A stretch of DNA of 64,000 bases from JAJDXW01 sp965223775 (GCA_965223775.1 OZ245021.1:2108001-2172000), one strand, 5' to 3'. Positions 1-9,892 are shown, counted from the first letter of the stretch. Notes: generated by a model not told the origin, from the sequence alone. Made by a program: numbers and translations.

Positions 1-147
1 GCTCCCGGCGCTCGACCGGAACTGAAATCGCCGGCGCGCGCCAGGGAAGGCCGTTCGACCGGGTCGGTGGCGCCATGCGCGGACCCGCCTTGCCATCCCG
101 GAACCTCAGCTCGCCCGCGGTGCGATCCACATCATCGCAATGCGCCG

Positions 148-2016
148 TCAGGATCTCGGAGCGCCGGCATCCCCGGCTGCGAGGTCATCGAAGGACGCGT
201 AGTTGAGCCGGTAGAGGCTCGCGTAGAGCCCGCCGAGCGCGATCAGCGCGTCGTGGGTGCCCTGCTCGACGAGTTCGCCGTCGCGCAGCACGAGAATGCG
301 GTCCGCCCCGCGGATGGTGGCGAGGCGGTGGGCGATGACGATGGCGGTACGGCCCTCGAGCAGGCGTGCGAGCGCCTTTTGTATCTGGCGCTCGGTGTAG
401 CTGTCGACGTTCGCGGTCGCCTCGTCCAGCACCAGGATCGGAGCATCGGCGACCAGGGCACGCGCGAAACTGAGGAGCTGGCGCTGGCCGAGGGACAGAT
501 TCGAACCGCGCTGGTCGAGCACCGTGTCGTAGCCCCGCGCAAGGCGCTCGATGAAGTCGTGGGCGCCGACCGCGCGCGCCGCCTCCACCACCTGCGTGTG
601 GGTCGCGTCCGCCTTGTTGTAGCGGATGTTGTCGTAGACGCTGCCGGTGAACAGGAAGGGCTCCTGCAGCACCATCGCCACGTGCGCGCCGAGGTCGCTC
701 TGGCGCACGTCGCGCACGTCGTATCCCCCGAGCCGTACCGCCCCGCTCCACACGTCGTAGAAGCGGTGGGCGAGCGCGGTGACGCTGGTCTTGCCGGAGC
801 CGGTCGGACCCACCAGCGCGACCGTCTCTCCCGGCTCCACCCGCAGACTGACGTTGCGCAGCACCGGCCGGCCGGGCACGTAGCCGAAGGTCACGTCGTC
901 GAGCTCGATGGCGCGCGCCTCGCGCGGCAGCGGGGCGGCGCCGGGCTCGTCGCGCACGTCGATGGGCACGTCGAGCACCTCGAAGATGCGTTGTCCCGCC
1001 GCCATCGCCCGCTGCATGATGCTGTACTGGATGGTGAGAGAGCGAATGGGATCGAAGAAGCGCTGCACGTAGAACAGGAAGGCGACCATCACCCCGAGCT
1101 CGAGCTCCTGCCCGAGCACCATGCCGCCGCCGGCCACGATCACGATCGCCATCGCGATGCCGGTGAGCGTGTCGACGATCGGAATCATCGCGCTGGAGAA
1201 CTTCGACGCGCGCAGGTGCGCGCGCAGGTTGTCCTTCGCCTTCTCGTCGAAGAGCTTGAAGTTGACGGATTCCCGGCCCATCTCCTGGATGGTGCGAACG
1301 CCGTGGACGTTCTCCGCGAGCGCCCCGTTGACGATCGAGCTCGTCTCCCGCGCCCGCAGGAATGCCCGCCTGGCGCGGGGCAGCCACGCGATGCGCACCG
1401 CGAGCAGCACCGGCACCACCGAAAGGGTGAGCAGACCGAGGTGCAGATCGAGGAGCAACAGAACGGTGACGATGCCGATGAGGAGGACAAAGTCGCCAAT
1501 CGCGAAGATGGAGGTCTCGAGGAACTCCTGCAGCGCGTTGACGTCGCCCTGGAGACGGGACATGAGCCGGCCCACCTCGGTCTTGTCCATGAAGGAGAGC
1601 GAGACGTACTGCAAATGCCGGTACATCGCCCGGCGGAGATCGAAGAGCAGGCTCCCGGAGATCCGCCCGACGACGAACTCCTGGATGAAGTTGGACGCGT
1701 AGTTGAGAGCCGCCGCCGCGAAGAAGGCGATGACGATGTAGCGCAGCATCTCGAGACCCGCCCTGCCCGCCGCGAGCGCATCGTCGATCGCATAGCGCAA
1801 CACGAGCGGGATAGCGATCTGGGTGAGGGTGAATACGAGCACCGCGGCCACACCGATGCCGAGGCGCCCGCGGTGAGGGACCACGAAGGACCAGAAGCGG
1901 CGCACCACCCGCCCGTCGAAGACGGCGCCGAACATCTCCTCCTCGAAAGAGACCTGCGAGCCGACCACCGCCCGCGGCGGCCGGGGCTGAGCGCCCGCCT
2001 GCGCCGCCGCCTTCAA
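148..2016 (-). CDS. ABC exporter half-transporter, subunit with LSLGQ signature
   Basis: This is a 622-residue fused permease-ATPase half of a heterodimeric ABC exporter in the inner membrane. An N-terminal six-helix exporter domain is followed by an ATPase domain with Walker A GPTGSGKT, a signature written LSLGQ (about residues 507-511) instead of LSGGQ, and Walker B followed by a normal catalytic Glu (LVLDEAT, about 532). The start is a TTG overlapping the upstream gene's TGA as TTGA; the first in-frame ATG is at 1935 and would remove 27 residues. It is translationally coupled to the gene at 2013-3899. The substrate is unknown; drug or lipid export of the BmrCD/YheHI type is the family expectation, not shown here. 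Confidence 0.9.
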   Translation of the reverse strand: MKAAAQAGAQPRPPRAVVGSQVSFEEEMFGAVFDGRVVRRFWSFVVPHRGRLGIGVAAVLVFTLTQIAIPLVLRYAIDDALAAGRAGLEMLRYIVIAFFAAAALNYASNFIQEFVVGRISGSLLFDLRRAMYRHLQYVSLSFMDKTEVGRLMSRLQGDVNALQEFLETSIFAIGDFVLLIGIVTVLLLLDLHLGLLTLSVVPVLLAVRIAWLPRARRAFLRARETSSIVNGALAENVHGVRTIQEMGRESVNFKLFDEKAKDNLRAHLRASKFSSAMIPIVDTLTGIAMAIVIVAGGGMVLGQELELGVMVAFLFYVQRFFDPIRSLTIQYSIMQRAMAAGQRIFEVLDVPIDVRDEPGAAPLPREARAIELDDVTFGYVPGRPVLRNVSLRVEPGETVALVGPTGSGKTSVTALAHRFYDVWSGAVRLGGYDVRDVRQSDLGAHVAMVLQEPFLFTGSVYDNIRYNKADATHTQVVEAARAVGAHDFIERLARGYDTVLDQRGSNLSLGQRQLLSFARALVADAPILVLDEATANVDSYTERQIQKALARLLEGRTAIVIAHRLATIRGADRILVLRDGELVEQGTHDALIALGGLYASLYRLNYASFDDLAAGDAGAPRS

Positions 2017-3899
2017 CCGCCCTTCTCCCCGCCTGCGTCCCCTTCGCCGTCGTTCATCCGGGTCTGCAGCGCGTAGAGGGCGGCGTAGCGCTGCCCGAGC
2101 GCGACCAGGACATCGTGTGCGCCCCGCTCGACGATGCGGCCTTCGTCGAGGAAGAGGATCTCGTCGGCGTACATCACCGAGGAGAGGCGGTGGGCGATGA
2201 CGATGATCGCGCGGTCGCGGGTCACGTCGGCCAGCGCCTCGTGGATCTGGCGCTCGGTGGCGGCATCGACCGCCGCGGTGGAGTCGTCGAAGACGATGAC
2301 GCTCGACGTGGGCAACACGCTGCGGGCGATCGCGAGGCGCTGCCGCTGCCCGCCGGAGAGCGAAACTCCGCGCTCCCCGACCAGGGTCTCGTAGCCCTCC
2401 GGCAGTTGCTCCACGTACTTGTGGAGCTGCGCCGCCTCGGTGGCCCTGCGGATCGTGCTCCGGTCCGCCCACGGGTCGCCGTAATTCACGTTGTTGTCGA
2501 TCGCGGCGGTGAACAGGAAGGGGTCCTGCTGCACCACGCTGACGCGGCTGCGGAGCGAAGCGAGCGTGACGTCGCGCACGTCCTGACCGTCGATGGTGAC
2601 ACGGCCGGCATCGACGTCGTAGTAGCGAGGCAGGAGGTGGGCGATGGTCGACTTCCCGCTGCCGGGCGGGCCCACGATGCCCGTGACTCGCCCGGGGCGG
2701 ACCTCGAAGCTCACGTCGCGCAGCACCGCAGGGGCGTTGCCGTCGCGCCGGTAGCGGAAGGACACGTTCTCGAAGCGGACCACCCCTTCCCGGATCTCGA
2801 GGTCGCGCGCGTTCGGCCGGTCCCGGATCTCCGGCTCGAGGTCGAGGACCTCGAAGAGGCGCCCGCCGCAGGTCGAGGTGCGCGCCACGGCGTTCACCGT
2901 CCACGCGATCTGGCGCACCGGCATCTGCAGGATGGCCATGAAGGCGAGGAATGACGCGAACTCTCCGATCGTCAGCTCCGCCGCCACCACCTTCTCGCCG
3001 CCCACCCACAGCACCAGGCCCATCGAGACGAAATAGGCGAAGGTCATCGTCGTGGTGCTCTTCACGAACACGTCGATGCGGCGGTGCGAGATCGCGAGCG
3101 CTCGGCGGGAGATCGCGTCGAAGCGGGCCATCTCGAAGGCCTGGGAAACGAAGGCGCGCACCACGCGGATACCGCCCAGGTTCTCCTCCATGACCCGGGT
3201 GAGCACCGCGAGCTCCTCTTGCAGCGCATGCCACAAGGTGCGGAGCCGGAGCCGGGCGAGAGAGGCGCCGAACGCCACGAAGGGCACGAAGCTGAGCGCG
3301 AGGCACCCGAGCAACAGGTCGATCGACATCAGCAACCACGCCCCGCCTCCGACCAGGATCGAGAGCAGGAGCGCGCGCTGGACCCCGGTGCTCACCCATA
3401 GCTTGGTGCCCTCGACGTCGAGAATACCGCGCGTCATGAGGTCACCGGTGTGCACCCGGTCGTGGTAGCTGAAGGACAGGCTCTGCACCTTGGCGTAGAG
3501 GGCGAGGCGCAACTGGTAGGCGATGAGCTGGCCAACCGCCTCCCCCTGGTAGTTCTGCATCATCGTGCACAGCCCCCGGAGGATGGAGGTGACGAGGATC
3601 AGGAAAGCTGCATGCACGAGGGCGGCGCGCGCCCCGGTGTCGTCGCTCACCGATGCGAGCAGGCCCTGCGCGTAGTCGACGGAATCGCCGATGAGCTGCG
3701 GGATGACGAGCTGCGCGCCCGCCGCGAGCAGGGTGGCGCCAAGGCCCAGCGCCATGCGCCACCGATGGGCGAAGGCCATGCGCGTGATGCGCATCAGCAC
3801 CCCGGCGTCGAACGCGACCGCGGTGCGGCGGCTTTGCACCGAATCGGGTACCAGAGCGAGTGTGCGGTCGGGCGAGGTGGAAGCGGAGGGCGCGGACAT
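2013..3899 (-). CDS. ABC exporter half-transporter, subunit with degenerate Walker B
   Basis: This is the first gene of the exporter pair, 628 residues. It has an exporter transmembrane domain (about residues 35-330) and an ATPase domain with Walker A GPPGSGKST (410-418), a canonical LSGGQ signature (514-518) and an H-loop. The residue after Walker B is Asp (FDDST, residue 539; codon 2283-2285) where an active site has Glu. The Asp, together with the partner's LSLGQ signature, would make one of the two composite ATP sites degenerate, as in asymmetric heterodimers such as BmrCD or TM287/288. The gene overlaps its partner by 4 bases. A plausible promoter lies just upstream. Confidence 0.92.
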   Translation of the reverse strand: MSAPSASTSPDRTLALVPDSVQSRRTAVAFDAGVLMRITRMAFAHRWRMALGLGATLLAAGAQLVIPQLIGDSVDYAQGLLASVSDDTGARAALVHAAFLILVTSILRGLCTMMQNYQGEAVGQLIAYQLRLALYAKVQSLSFSYHDRVHTGDLMTRGILDVEGTKLWVSTGVQRALLLSILVGGGAWLLMSIDLLLGCLALSFVPFVAFGASLARLRLRTLWHALQEELAVLTRVMEENLGGIRVVRAFVSQAFEMARFDAISRRALAISHRRIDVFVKSTTTMTFAYFVSMGLVLWVGGEKVVAAELTIGEFASFLAFMAILQMPVRQIAWTVNAVARTSTCGGRLFEVLDLEPEIRDRPNARDLEIREGVVRFENVSFRYRRDGNAPAVLRDVSFEVRPGRVTGIVGPPGSGKSTIAHLLPRYYDVDAGRVTIDGQDVRDVTLASLRSRVSVVQQDPFLFTAAIDNNVNYGDPWADRSTIRRATEAAQLHKYVEQLPEGYETLVGERGVSLSGGQRQRLAIARSVLPTSSVIVFDDSTAAVDAATERQIHEALADVTRDRAIIVIAHRLSSVMYADEILFLDEGRIVERGAHDVLVALGQRYAALYALQTRMNDGEGDAGGEKGG

Positions 3900-4224
3900 G
3901 GAGGCAAAGGACCAAGGCGGCTATTGTGGGGCCGCACGCCTCGCCGGGCAAGCGGCGGCGGCCTCATGGCGGCTTCGAGTTGCTCCCGCAGCCTCGCAGC
4001 CTCGCAGCCGCGCAGCGTCATGCGTCACCAACTCCGCCCGCTCTCGGGTACGGGTTCGATGTGGCACGCCTCGGCCGGCGGCCCGCATGGCGCGCACAAA
4101 CCATGTCTTTGCGTACGAGGAGGCAATCGGTCGGATTGCCCGCGGAGGGCGCAGTCGCTTGCGGCCTCCCGTTGCGAATCGGACGAGGAAGGCGCGGTCC
4201 GCGCCGAGCAGCTCCGGAAGCTCG
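3900..4224. other. intergenic region without a recognisable gene
   Basis: These 325 bases lie between the upstream end of the ABC exporter operon and the 3' end of trpE(G). Apart from the exporter promoter I see only short GC-rich direct repeats (gcctcgcagc repeated near 4000) and no convincing coding region on either strand. Confidence 0.5.
3923..3951 (-). promoter_or_regulatory. putative promoter of the ABC exporter pair
   Basis: Read on the minus strand, TTGCCC (3951-3946) and CACAAT (3928-3923) are separated by exactly 17 bases. The start site would fall about 17 bases before the ATG at 3899. The match is moderate and by eye only. Confidence 0.4.
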
Positions 4225-6429
4225 TCAGCCGGTCGCGCGCCGCGCGTGCGGTTCGGTTGCCGCCGGGCGCAGGTGCTCGACCACCTCGTGGATGAGGCGC
4301 CGGCCGACCTCGTCCCCCAGGGTCAGGATGGACTCGGGGTGGAACTGCACCGCCGCGATGGGCCGGGTCCGGTGCTCGACGGCCATGACGACACCGTCCT
4401 CGGTGTCCGCGGTGACCACGAGGCATTCCGGGAGCGCGTCGCGCTCCGCGAAGAGGGAGTGGTAGCGACCCGCCTCGAAGCGCTCCGGCAGGTTCGCGAG
4501 GAGCCTTCCGCCCCGCCACCGGATCGGCGACGGCTTGCCGTGCATCGGGTAGTCGAGGGTGCCGAGCCGCCCGCCGAAGTACTCGACGATCCCCTGGAGC
4601 CCGAGGCAGACCCCGAATACGGGAAGGCTCCGCGCGAGGGCCGCGCCGATCGTTTCCGCGACCCCGAAGTCCGAGGGCGTGCCGGGGCCGGGAGACAGGA
4701 CCACCAGGTCCGGCCCGATCTCGTCAATCCGCTCCGATGCGAACCCGGCCCGCAGGGTCACCACCTCCGCCCCCGTCTCGCGGAGATAGGCGGCGAGGGT
4801 GTGCACGAAGGAGTCCTGGTGGTCCACCATCAGGACCGTCCGCCCCGCGCCCGGCCGCTCCGCCCCGGTCTCGGCGGCTGATTCGGCCGGCGGGTCCGGC
4901 CGCGCGATCGCGTCCAGCAGGGCCGCCGCCTTGAGCCGGGTCTCCTCCTCCTCGGCATTCGGGTCGGAGTCGACGAGGAGAGTCGCCCCGGCGCGCACCT
5001 CCGCCGCCCCGTTGCGGATCTGCACGGTGCGAAGGGTGAGCCCGGTGTTCATGTTGCCGTCGAACCCGATCATGCCGATGGCCCCGCCGTACCACCTCCG
5101 CACGGACTTCTCGTGGTCCTCGATGAACTGCATCGCGGCGTGCTTGGGCGCCCCCGTCACGGTGACCGCCCAGGTGTGGGCGAGGAAGCCGTCGAACGCG
5201 TCGAACCCGTCCCGGAGCCGCCCCTCAACGTGGTCCACGGTGTGGATGAGGCGCGAGTACATCTCGATCTGGCGCCGTCCGATGACCCGCACGCTCCCCG
5301 GCTCGCAGACCCGCGACTTGTCGTTGCGGTCCACGTCGGTGCACATGGTGAGCTCGGACGCCTCCTTCTCCGACGAGAGGAGCTTGAGGATCTGCTCCGC
5401 GTCTCCGATCGCGTCCGCGCCGCGTGCGACGGTGCCGGAGATGGGGCACGTCTCGATCCGCCGCCCGTCCACCCGCACGTACATCTCCGGCGACGCGGCG
5501 ACGAGATACTCGCTCTCCCCGAGGTTCATGAGCGCCCCGTAGGGGGCCGGATTGCGGGCGCGCAGACGCCGGAACACCTCCGACGGCGGGACGGGGCAGC
5601 GCGCGAAGAACGACTGACCGGGCACCACCTCGAAGAGATCGCCCCGCCGGAAGAACCCGTGCGCCTCGCGCACGCAGTCCGCGTACTCGCCCGGCCGGTG
5701 GTCCGCCTCGCGCCCGACCGTGCCCGCCGCACGCCACGGCGCCTGCGGCCCGGTGCGGGGCAGGCCGGCCGTCGAGCGGCCTTGCGTCGCGAAGTCGAAC
5801 CGGTGCTCCTGCGCCGTCGCCGCCTGGTGGTCCACGACCAGGATGGAGTCCGGGAGGTAGAGCACGAGATCCCGATCGGCCTCCGGCCGGGACCTCCCGA
5901 GATCGATGGGGTCGAACTGGAACGCGAGGTCGTAGCCGAACGCGCCGTAGAGGCCGAGGTAGGGGTCGTCCCCCGCGCCGAACCGGGTGGCGATGGCCCG
6001 AAGGGCGGAGAAGACGGTCGGTTGCCGGCTCCGGTTCTCCTCCGTGAAGCCCGGTTCCGGTTCGCACACGGTGAACTCGATGGCGTCGCCGCCCGGCCGA
6101 TCGATGGCGGCCACGTGCGGCTCGCCCGCAAGGGCGGCCTCGATCGGACCGAGCAGCACCCCGCCCCGCTCGTTGAGAGCGCGGACCTCGCCGCTTCGGC
6201 CCCGCGAGACGATCTCGATCGGGGGGTCGGCGAACCCGATGTCCCACCGGGTGTAGCGGCCGGGGTACTCGTAGGACGATGCGAGCAGCACGCCGCGCCG
6301 CCGGTCGAGACGCGCGCCGAGCGCCGCCACCGGATCGGGGACAAGGGAGACCGGAGCGGTACGCCGGGTGACCTCGATCCCTCCCGTGGTGCGGAAGCGG
6401 TGCTCGCGTACCGGGCCGTCGTCAGGCAT
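4225..6429 (-). CDS. trpE(G): fused anthranilate synthase TrpE(G)
   Basis: This enzyme converts chorismate and glutamine to anthranilate, the first committed step of tryptophan synthesis. Component I and component II are fused in one 734-residue chain. The chorismate-binding half contains the IETCPISGT segment and DVDRNDKSRVCEPGSV. The glutamine amidotransferase half begins near residue 534 and has the triad Cys608 (GVCLGLQG), His697 and Glu699 (FHPES). The ATG at 6429 was chosen because the frame upstream has no family similarity. PhzE of phenazine synthesis has the same architecture, but no phz gene is nearby and the N-terminus (YEYPGRYTRWDIGF) matches the alphaproteobacterial TrpE(G) type. 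No Trp-rich leader peptide was found upstream. Confidence 0.93.
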   Translation of the reverse strand: MPDDGPVREHRFRTTGGIEVTRRTAPVSLVPDPVAALGARLDRRRGVLLASSYEYPGRYTRWDIGFADPPIEIVSRGRSGEVRALNERGGVLLGPIEAALAGEPHVAAIDRPGGDAIEFTVCEPEPGFTEENRSRQPTVFSALRAIATRFGAGDDPYLGLYGAFGYDLAFQFDPIDLGRSRPEADRDLVLYLPDSILVVDHQAATAQEHRFDFATQGRSTAGLPRTGPQAPWRAAGTVGREADHRPGEYADCVREAHGFFRRGDLFEVVPGQSFFARCPVPPSEVFRRLRARNPAPYGALMNLGESEYLVAASPEMYVRVDGRRIETCPISGTVARGADAIGDAEQILKLLSSEKEASELTMCTDVDRNDKSRVCEPGSVRVIGRRQIEMYSRLIHTVDHVEGRLRDGFDAFDGFLAHTWAVTVTGAPKHAAMQFIEDHEKSVRRWYGGAIGMIGFDGNMNTGLTLRTVQIRNGAAEVRAGATLLVDSDPNAEEEETRLKAAALLDAIARPDPPAESAAETGAERPGAGRTVLMVDHQDSFVHTLAAYLRETGAEVVTLRAGFASERIDEIGPDLVVLSPGPGTPSDFGVAETIGAALARSLPVFGVCLGLQGIVEYFGGRLGTLDYPMHGKPSPIRWRGGRLLANLPERFEAGRYHSLFAERDALPECLVVTADTEDGVVMAVEHRTRPIAAVQFHPESILTLGDEVGRRLIHEVVEHLRPAATEPHARRATG

Positions 6430-6638
6430 CGGGCGTCCTCGTGCCGGGTCGGGAAGGGCGGCGTGACGGGCGCGGCGGCGCTTCGACGACGGCCAGAACC
6501 GGACCCACCGTCCGCAAGCCCTCCCGGTGGGCCGCAATTGTACCGGTTGTGCCGGACGCGACCCGGTTCCGATGCATAATCGGCGAACGACCGAAGACCC
6601 ATGCCCTTGCCCCTGCCCATACCTGGAGACCGAGACGA

Positions 6639-8105
6639 ATGAACTCCGACGCATGCGACCTGCTCCTTCGAGGCGGAACGGTGATCGACGGGACGGGCGC
6701 CCCGCGCCGCGCCGCCGACGTGGCCGTTGACGGTGATCGGATCTCCGCCGTGGGGCGGCTCGACGCGATGCGGGGCGCCCGCGAGATCGACGCGAGCGGA
6801 CTCGTCGTCTCTCCGGGCTTCGTCGACGCCCACACCCACGACGACCGCGCGGTCCTCTCCGACCCCGGGATGGCCTGCAAGGTGAGCCAGGGGGTGACCA
6901 CCGTCGTCACCGGGAACTGCGGGGTGAGCCTCGCGCCGCTCACCGGCCGCGAGCCGCCGCCCCCCTTGAACCTGCTCGGCGGGGAGGACTGGTATCGGTT
7001 CCCGACCTTCGCCGCCTACCGGGAGGAGCTCGAAGGGGCGCCGCCCGCCCTCAACGTCGCGATGCAGATCGGTCACTCCGCGCTTCGCGCCCGGGTGATG
7101 GACGGGTTCGACCGGGCCGCCACCGCGAGCGAGATCGAGCACATGGCGGACCTCGCCGACGAGGGGATGCGCGCCGGATGCATCGGCTTCAGCACCGGGC
7201 TCGCCTATCCGCCGGCGCGGGCGGCCCCGACCGAGGAGGTGATCGCGATCGTGCGCCGGGTCGCGGCCCACGGCGGGATGCACTCGACGCACATGCGTGA
7301 CGAGGAGGGGGGCGTGCTCGATTCGATCCGCGAGACCATCCGGATCGGCCGCGAGGCGGGAGTGCCGATCGTCATCTCCCATCACAAGTGTGCGGGTCGC
7401 GAGAACTGGGGTGGGTCGCGCGACACCCTCGCCCTCATCGCGGAGGCCCAGGCGTCCCAGGCCATCGATCTCGACGTCTATCCCTACGTCGCCGGCTCGA
7501 CGGTGCTGCTCATGGAGATCGTGGCCCGTTCGGAGAAGGTGCTCGTGTCCTGGTCCGAGCCCTGCCCGGAGGTCGCGGGGCGCTCCCTCGACGAGATCGC
7601 GCGCGAATGGGGGTGCGGGCTCGAAGAAGCGGTGGACCGTCTCCAGCCCGCCGGTGGGATCTACTTCATGATGGACGAGGACGACCTCGCTCGGATCCTC
7701 GCGTTTCCAGGGGCCATGATCGGCTCCGATGGCCTTCCTCACGACGCCTTTCCGCACCCGCGCCTATGGGGCACCTTCCCGCGGGTGCTCGGCCACTACT
7801 CCCGGGACGAGGGGCTCATCGGGCTCGAGGACGCGGTGCACCGCATGACCGGCAAGCCGGCCGCGGTGTTCGGGCTCGCCGGGCGCGGCGGGGTGCGCGA
7901 GGGGGCGCATGCCGACCTGGTGCTCTTCGATCCCGACGAGATCATCGACACCGCGACGTTCGAGGATCCGGCGCGGCCCGCGACCGGGATCCGTTCGGTG
8001 TTCGTCAACGGCCGCGAGGTATGGGCGGAAGGCTCCGCGGTCCCGTCCTCGGGCCTGCGCCCCGGTCGTCTGCTGCGCCGGAGCCCGCCCGAAGGCCGCG
8101 CCTGA
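6639..8105 (+). CDS. N-acyl-D-amino-acid deacylase (amidohydrolase family)
   Basis: This 488-residue metal-dependent amidohydrolase resembles D-aminoacylase and releases D-amino acids from N-acyl or carbamoyl-type substrates. The metal site is visible as HTHDD (within GFVDAHTH, about residue 65), the conserved Cys in TGNCG, a His pair in ISHHK, and the late Asp in GSDGLPHDAFPHP. Length is normal. The ATG at 6639 is preceded by GGAGAC, and the frame upstream has no family similarity. It is divergent from trpE(G) with a 209-base shared upstream region. Substrate is uncertain: D-aminoacylase, D-glutamate deacylase and dipeptidase-like members are hard to tell apart by eye. Confidence 0.85.
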   Translation: MNSDACDLLLRGGTVIDGTGAPRRAADVAVDGDRISAVGRLDAMRGAREIDASGLVVSPGFVDAHTHDDRAVLSDPGMACKVSQGVTTVVTGNCGVSLAPLTGREPPPPLNLLGGEDWYRFPTFAAYREELEGAPPALNVAMQIGHSALRARVMDGFDRAATASEIEHMADLADEGMRAGCIGFSTGLAYPPARAAPTEEVIAIVRRVAAHGGMHSTHMRDEEGGVLDSIRETIRIGREAGVPIVISHHKCAGRENWGGSRDTLALIAEAQASQAIDLDVYPYVAGSTVLLMEIVARSEKVLVSWSEPCPEVAGRSLDEIAREWGCGLEEAVDRLQPAGGIYFMMDEDDLARILAFPGAMIGSDGLPHDAFPHPRLWGTFPRVLGHYSRDEGLIGLEDAVHRMTGKPAAVFGLAGRGGVREGAHADLVLFDPDEIIDTATFEDPARPATGIRSVFVNGREVWAEGSAVPSSGLRPGRLLRRSPPEGRA

Positions 8106-8152
8106 CGAGCCCGCGCCCTCGCTTGGGAAAGCGGCAGCGTCACGGCGGAGGA

Positions 8153-8330
8153 GGTGGCGCCGAACCGGCGCCACGGGGGCACCGAGCGGGAAGCCGAGCA
8201 AGGCGCTTGGCGGGGAGCCGAGTAGAGGGCGGAGCGGGGAACCGAGCTGGGCGCCGAGCTGGGCGCCGAGCGGGAGCCGAGCAGCGCGTCGGACGGGGCG
8301 CCGAGCAGGGCGCCGACCGGGGCTCCGCGC
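8153..8330 (+). repeat. degenerate GC-rich direct repeats
   Basis: The 275-base gap between the deacylase and the convergent ppx gene is filled with imperfect repeats of about 11 bases built on gggcgccgagc and ggggagccgagc variants. The clearest copies are near 8245-8320. No gene is evident. The sequence is degenerate, unlike the perfect array at 42241. Confidence 0.5.
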
Positions 8331-8380
8331 GCAGCGCCGGAGGCTCCCGGGTTCGCGGCCTCCCTTCGCCCTCGACGCGG

Positions 8381-9892
8381 TCAGGAGTGGGTGCGGATCG
8401 AGTGCTCCGCGGCGCCGAGCGCCTTGGCGAGGGCCGCGAAGTCCTGTTCGACCGCGCCTCCCACCGGAGGGGTCGCCGCTGCCGCCAGCTTCAGCACGAG
8501 CTCGCCGCCTTCCGGGTGGTACCTGAGCCGGGTGCGGCCGAGCAGCTCGGCGGAGCCGGCCGACAGCCGGTAGGCGAGGCGCATGGCGCGCCCGAGGATC
8601 TCCGCGCGCCGGCGGCCGTCCTCACCGAGGAGCGGCCCCAGCCGCTTCGCCGCGGCGGAATCGGCAACGTCTCCGCCATAGCGGCGGAACACCGCGAGTC
8701 CGAGGAAGGCGCGCTCGCCGTGCCCGGCCGCGAGGTAGTTGTGCCGGACCACGCGCAGCAGTCCCTGCTCGGCCCGGTAGTCGGGGTGCTCGCGCCACGA
8801 GATGTCGGCGAGATGGCAGGCGGCGAGGACCAGCCGCCGCCAACGTCTCTTCCCCGCGAGCGGGGCCAGCCAGTCGAAGAGCACCTGCGCGAACTCCGGG
8901 AAGCGCGCTTCTCGGCGACCGAGCGCCTCGGCCGCCGAGAGCAGCACGTCCGCGGACTGCTCGTCCGCCGGCAGCCGGGAGTGGACGAGACCCTCGCGCA
9001 CCCCGGTGGAGCAGAATCGGACCGTACGCGGACGGGTTGCCTCCAGCAGCTCCGCGAGCAGCATCGCCGCGTAGGGCAGGTGCCGGGCCCGCCGCCGGTT
9101 GATTCCCTTGGTCGAGCCGAGGGCGGTGGGCCGAAGCCGGCTGATGGAGCCCGCGAACTTGGCGATCTCGCTCGTCGCGAGGGCATAGTCGTGGATGATG
9201 TGCAGGGGGTGGTCGGCGCGCTCGATGTGGAGCCGTGCGAGCGCGCGCCACGATCCCCCCACCGGGTAGAAGTTCGCCCGGCGGCGTTCGCCGAGCCACT
9301 CGACCTCGGAGAGGGCGCCGCGCAGGCGCCGCCCGACCTCCTTCGGATCCTCGGCATGGGCGTCGGCCATGCGCTCGGTGCCGAGCGGCAGGGTCGCCTG
9401 ACATCCGATACGGCCGCGCCGGATCTCGACCAGCTCCAGGCTCCCGCCCCCGAGATCGCCCATGATCCCGGTCGCCCCCGGCATCCCGACGACCACGCCG
9501 AGCGCGGAGAGCCGGGCTTCCTCGGCGCCGTCGACGATCCTGACGTGCGCACCGCAGGCGGCCTCGATGTCCTTGACCAGGCACTTTCCGTTGCTCGCGT
9601 CGCGCACCGCGGCGGTTCCGATGAGCTCGGTGTCGCCCACCCCGAGCGCCTCGGCGAGCCGGACGAAACGGGCCACCGTCCGGGTCGCCTCCTGCATGGC
9701 CTCCCCGTCGAGGAGGGCGCCGGCGGCGAGCCCGCGGCCGAGTGCGCAGAACACCCGTTCGTTGTAGAGCGGGACGAGGGCGTTCTCCAGACGGTCGAAG
9801 ATCACGAGCCGGATGGAGTTCGAACCGATGTCGATCACGGCGACCGCACGGGCGTGCGAAGGCCGCGGCTGCGGGACGGCGGAGGGCTCCAT
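8381..9892 (-). CDS. ppx: exopolyphosphatase / guanosine pentaphosphate phosphatase
   Basis: This 503-residue Ppx/GppA phosphatase removes terminal phosphate from polyphosphate and may act on pppGpp. The sugar-kinase-like fold shows DIGSNSIRLVIF near residue 20 and the phosphate-binding loop GDLGGGSLEL. The C-terminal half has the HD-like helical domain (AACHLADISW). The ATG shares one base with the stop of ppk1 (TGATG), so translation is coupled. Pairing with ppk1 gives one unit that makes and degrades polyphosphate. Ppx and GppA cannot be separated securely by eye; the ppk1 neighbour favours Ppx. Confidence 0.9.
   Translation of the reverse strand: MEPSAVPQPRPSHARAVAVIDIGSNSIRLVIFDRLENALVPLYNERVFCALGRGLAAGALLDGEAMQEATRTVARFVRLAEALGVGDTELIGTAAVRDASNGKCLVKDIEAACGAHVRIVDGAEEARLSALGVVVGMPGATGIMGDLGGGSLELVEIRRGRIGCQATLPLGTERMADAHAEDPKEVGRRLRGALSEVEWLGERRRANFYPVGGSWRALARLHIERADHPLHIIHDYALATSEIAKFAGSISRLRPTALGSTKGINRRRARHLPYAAMLLAELLEATRPRTVRFCSTGVREGLVHSRLPADEQSADVLLSAAEALGRREARFPEFAQVLFDWLAPLAGKRRWRRLVLAACHLADISWREHPDYRAEQGLLRVVRHNYLAAGHGERAFLGLAVFRRYGGDVADSAAAKRLGPLLGEDGRRRAEILGRAMRLAYRLSAGSAELLGRTRLRYHPEGGELVLKLAAAATPPVGGAVEQDFAALAKALGAAEHSIRTHS

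Noticed and set aside
67..2076. 669-codon plus-strand open frame
   Set aside because: It is antisense to the ABC exporter gene, rich in Arg, Glu and His as expected of a shadow frame in GC-rich DNA, with no domain.
4225..6429. PhzE (phenazine) identity for the fused enzyme
   Set aside because: No phenazine genes are near, and the N-terminal segment matches TrpE(G).
6430..6536. trp leader peptide with Trp codons
   Set aside because: Two TGG codons occur in one frame (near 6495-6510), but no start codon precedes them and no terminator/antiterminator pair was seen.
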